Origin: an uncultured Eubacteriales bacterium
GTDB lineage: Bacteria; Bacillota; Clostridia; Oscillospirales; Oscillospiraceae
Length of the DNA: 64,000 nt
NCBI GenBank assembly: GCA_900321275.1
Contig: ONVI01000005.1
Coordinates: 19,108 to 83,107 of the forward strand
Reading direction: 5' to 3'
Translations under genes and position numbers: made by a program
Part shown: one piece after another, positions 63,173 through 64,000 of the stretch
Numbering within the stretch: the stretch's first letter is position 1
How the letters are laid out: the number at the start of each line of letters is the position of its first letter
The notes under the pieces: model-generated
The model's input: only the letters and a program-made list of their open reading frames with translations
Databases searched by the model: none
Told to the model about the DNA's origin: nothing

Positions 63173-63502
63173 ATGGCAGACGTGTTGGCGGTGCGGAACG
63201 AATACAGGCTGCAGAACTGGATGGAAATCATCCGAGAATGTGAGGAGAGTGGCCTGAGCAACAGGGAGTTCTGTTTCCAACGGGGGATCTCAGAAAAGAC
63301 ATACTACTATTGGCTGCGAAAGGTGCGCGCAGCGGCGGCGACAGTCCTAGAGCCGCAGCTTGTACGGGTGGACAACCCAACAATGAGCGGCACGGAACAA
63401 CTGATTGAGATCCGGTACGGCAGGGCGGAGCTCAGGCTGCCGGAGGATGTGGATCTGAAATCGCTTGCGGTTTTCCTGAATACGCTGCGACGCCATGCTT
63501 GA
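63173..63502 (+). CDS. tnpA: IS66 accessory protein TnpA
   Basis: A 109-residue protein with WMEIIRECEESGLSNREFCFQRGISEKTYYYWLRKVR, the helix-turn-helix of IS66 OrfA, and a C-terminal strand part (IEIRYGRAELRLPEDVDLKSL). It is required for transposition, but its role is not well defined. GAAGGTGGG precedes the start. It overlaps tnpB by eight bases. Confidence 0.92.
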   Translation: MADVLAVRNEYRLQNWMEIIRECEESGLSNREFCFQRGISEKTYYYWLRKVRAAAATVLEPQLVRVDNPTMSGTEQLIEIRYGRAELRLPEDVDLKSLAVFLNTLRRHA

Positions 63503-63848
63503 TCTGAGCCGGGTAAAGAATTACTATGTCGCGTGCGGATATACGGACATACGCCGCGGCATAGACGGTCTGGCGGAGATCGTGATGCGGCAGTATGGAA
63601 CAGAACTGGATGAGGAGAGTCTGTTCCTGTTCTGCGGAAGACGAACAGATCGGATCAAAGCCCTGTATTATTCCGGCGATGGCTATGTACTGTTGTATAA
63701 GCGGCTGAACAACGGCAGGTTCCAATGGCCGAGAAGCGCGGAGGAGCTGCGAAAGCTCGACGCGCAGGCCTTCCGCTGGCTGATGGAAGGGCTGCAGATC
63801 GAGCAGCCGAAGGCGATACGAAAAGTGAAGAAAAAGTCCATGTTTTAA
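63495..63848 (+). CDS. tnpB: IS66 accessory protein TnpB
   Basis: A 117-residue protein matching IS66 Orf2: YVACGYTDIRRGIDGLAEIV, LFLFCGRRTDRIKALYYSGDGYVLLYKRLNNGRFQWP. The start overlaps tnpA, implying coupled translation. It appears intact. Confidence 0.94.
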   Translation: MLDLSRVKNYYVACGYTDIRRGIDGLAEIVMRQYGTELDEESLFLFCGRRTDRIKALYYSGDGYVLLYKRLNNGRFQWPRSAEELRKLDAQAFRWLMEGLQIEQPKAIRKVKKKSMF

Positions 63849-63923
63849 CGGGAAAATGGAATAAAATGCTGTACATTTCGCCGCTTTTGTGGTATAATTT
63901 ATGCCATAAAGGCGGTGAGATTT

Positions 63924-64000
63924 ATGTCCGAACAAGAGATACAGGAACTTTTGAATACGGTACAGGAGCTCACTGCATCTGTGAAGGAACTCACCGAAGA
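63924..64000 (+). CDS. tnpC: IS66 transposase TnpC, 5' end only
   Basis: The first 25 codons (MSEQEIQELLNTVQELTASV and onward) form the leucine-zipper-like start of the IS66 DDE transposase. AAAGGCGGTGAG precedes ATG 63924. The catalytic part lies beyond the window. Confidence 0.8.
   Translation, partial: MSEQEIQELLNTVQELTASVKELTE

Larger units (their letters stand above)
63057..64000 (+). mobile_element. IS66-family element, left part
   Basis: The left end GTAAGCGC at 63057 is the typical IS66 terminus. tnpA, tnpB and the start of tnpC follow in family order. The right end lies beyond the window, so the expected 8-bp target duplication (left candidate GTTTTAGT, 63049-63056) cannot be checked. 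Confidence 0.85.

Overview
The window is a 64 kb piece of a GC-rich Firmicutes chromosome. It is most likely from a spore-forming Clostridium of the Oscillospiraceae type. The basis for this is inference from gene content: SpoVM, a SipL-like coat protein, YunB and a truncated alpha/beta SASP point to endospores, while CdaA/CdaR, PrkC/PrpC, RNase J, RemA and NAD-dependent ligase are Firmicutes housekeeping genes. Coding sequence is strongly GC-biased, so the opposite strands carry many long false open frames.

Layout. 1-9 kb: 3' end of an SNF2 helicase, a Spx/ArsC-like protein, a TetR regulator, YbaK, UvrA and RecD2. 9-17 kb: comF, mreB, ispD-ispF, a DUF3343/cysteine desulfurase pair, and cdaA-cdaR-rseC. 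16-28 kb: the conserved Firmicutes run yicC-remA-gmk-rpoZ-priA-def-fmt-rsmB-rlmN-prpC-prkC-rsgA, ending in a 21-codon spoVM and a SipL-like gene. 29.7-33 kb: a minus-strand polysaccharide ABC exporter with an HprK-like kinase, and the RNase P RNA gene. 33-42 kb: murD, a methionine gamma-lyase-like enzyme, yunB, ligA, a Nudix hydrolase, an unusual PreA-type dehydrogenase, a C_GCAxxG_C_C protein and a TIGR01212 radical SAM protein. 42.5-45.5 kb: a Tat-exported flavoprotein reductase, divergent from its probable MerR regulator. 45.5-58 kb: rnjA, recR, rpe, dapA, rlmD, an AT-rich orphan gene, a GGDEF enzyme, a LexA-like/DNA polymerase Y pair and a PfkB kinase.

From about 58.1 kb the window changes character. 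A sporulation SASP gene is cut after about 26 codons. AT-richer accessory DNA follows: a broken RepA-type replication gene, MobC without its relaxase, a large P-loop (STAND-like) NTPase, a ParE/RelB-type toxin-antitoxin pair and the left half of an IS66 element. Three copies of an unusual palindrome are spaced between these modules.

Two layers are not explained by genes. First, a dispersed repeat of about 160 bp with terminal inverted repeats occurs as two full copies, one internally deleted copy and one half copy; one full copy supplies the last codons and stop of uvrA. Second, several intergenic regions hold nested palindromes (3.0, 27.9, 39.1, 42.3, 48.7 and 57.9 kb). Regulatory signals readable by eye include a MerR-type 19-bp-spacer promoter, sigma-E-like and sigma-G-like promoters before sporulation genes, a likely leaderless rlmD transcript and a rep-leader attenuator. 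No CRISPR array and no tRNA or rRNA gene was seen.
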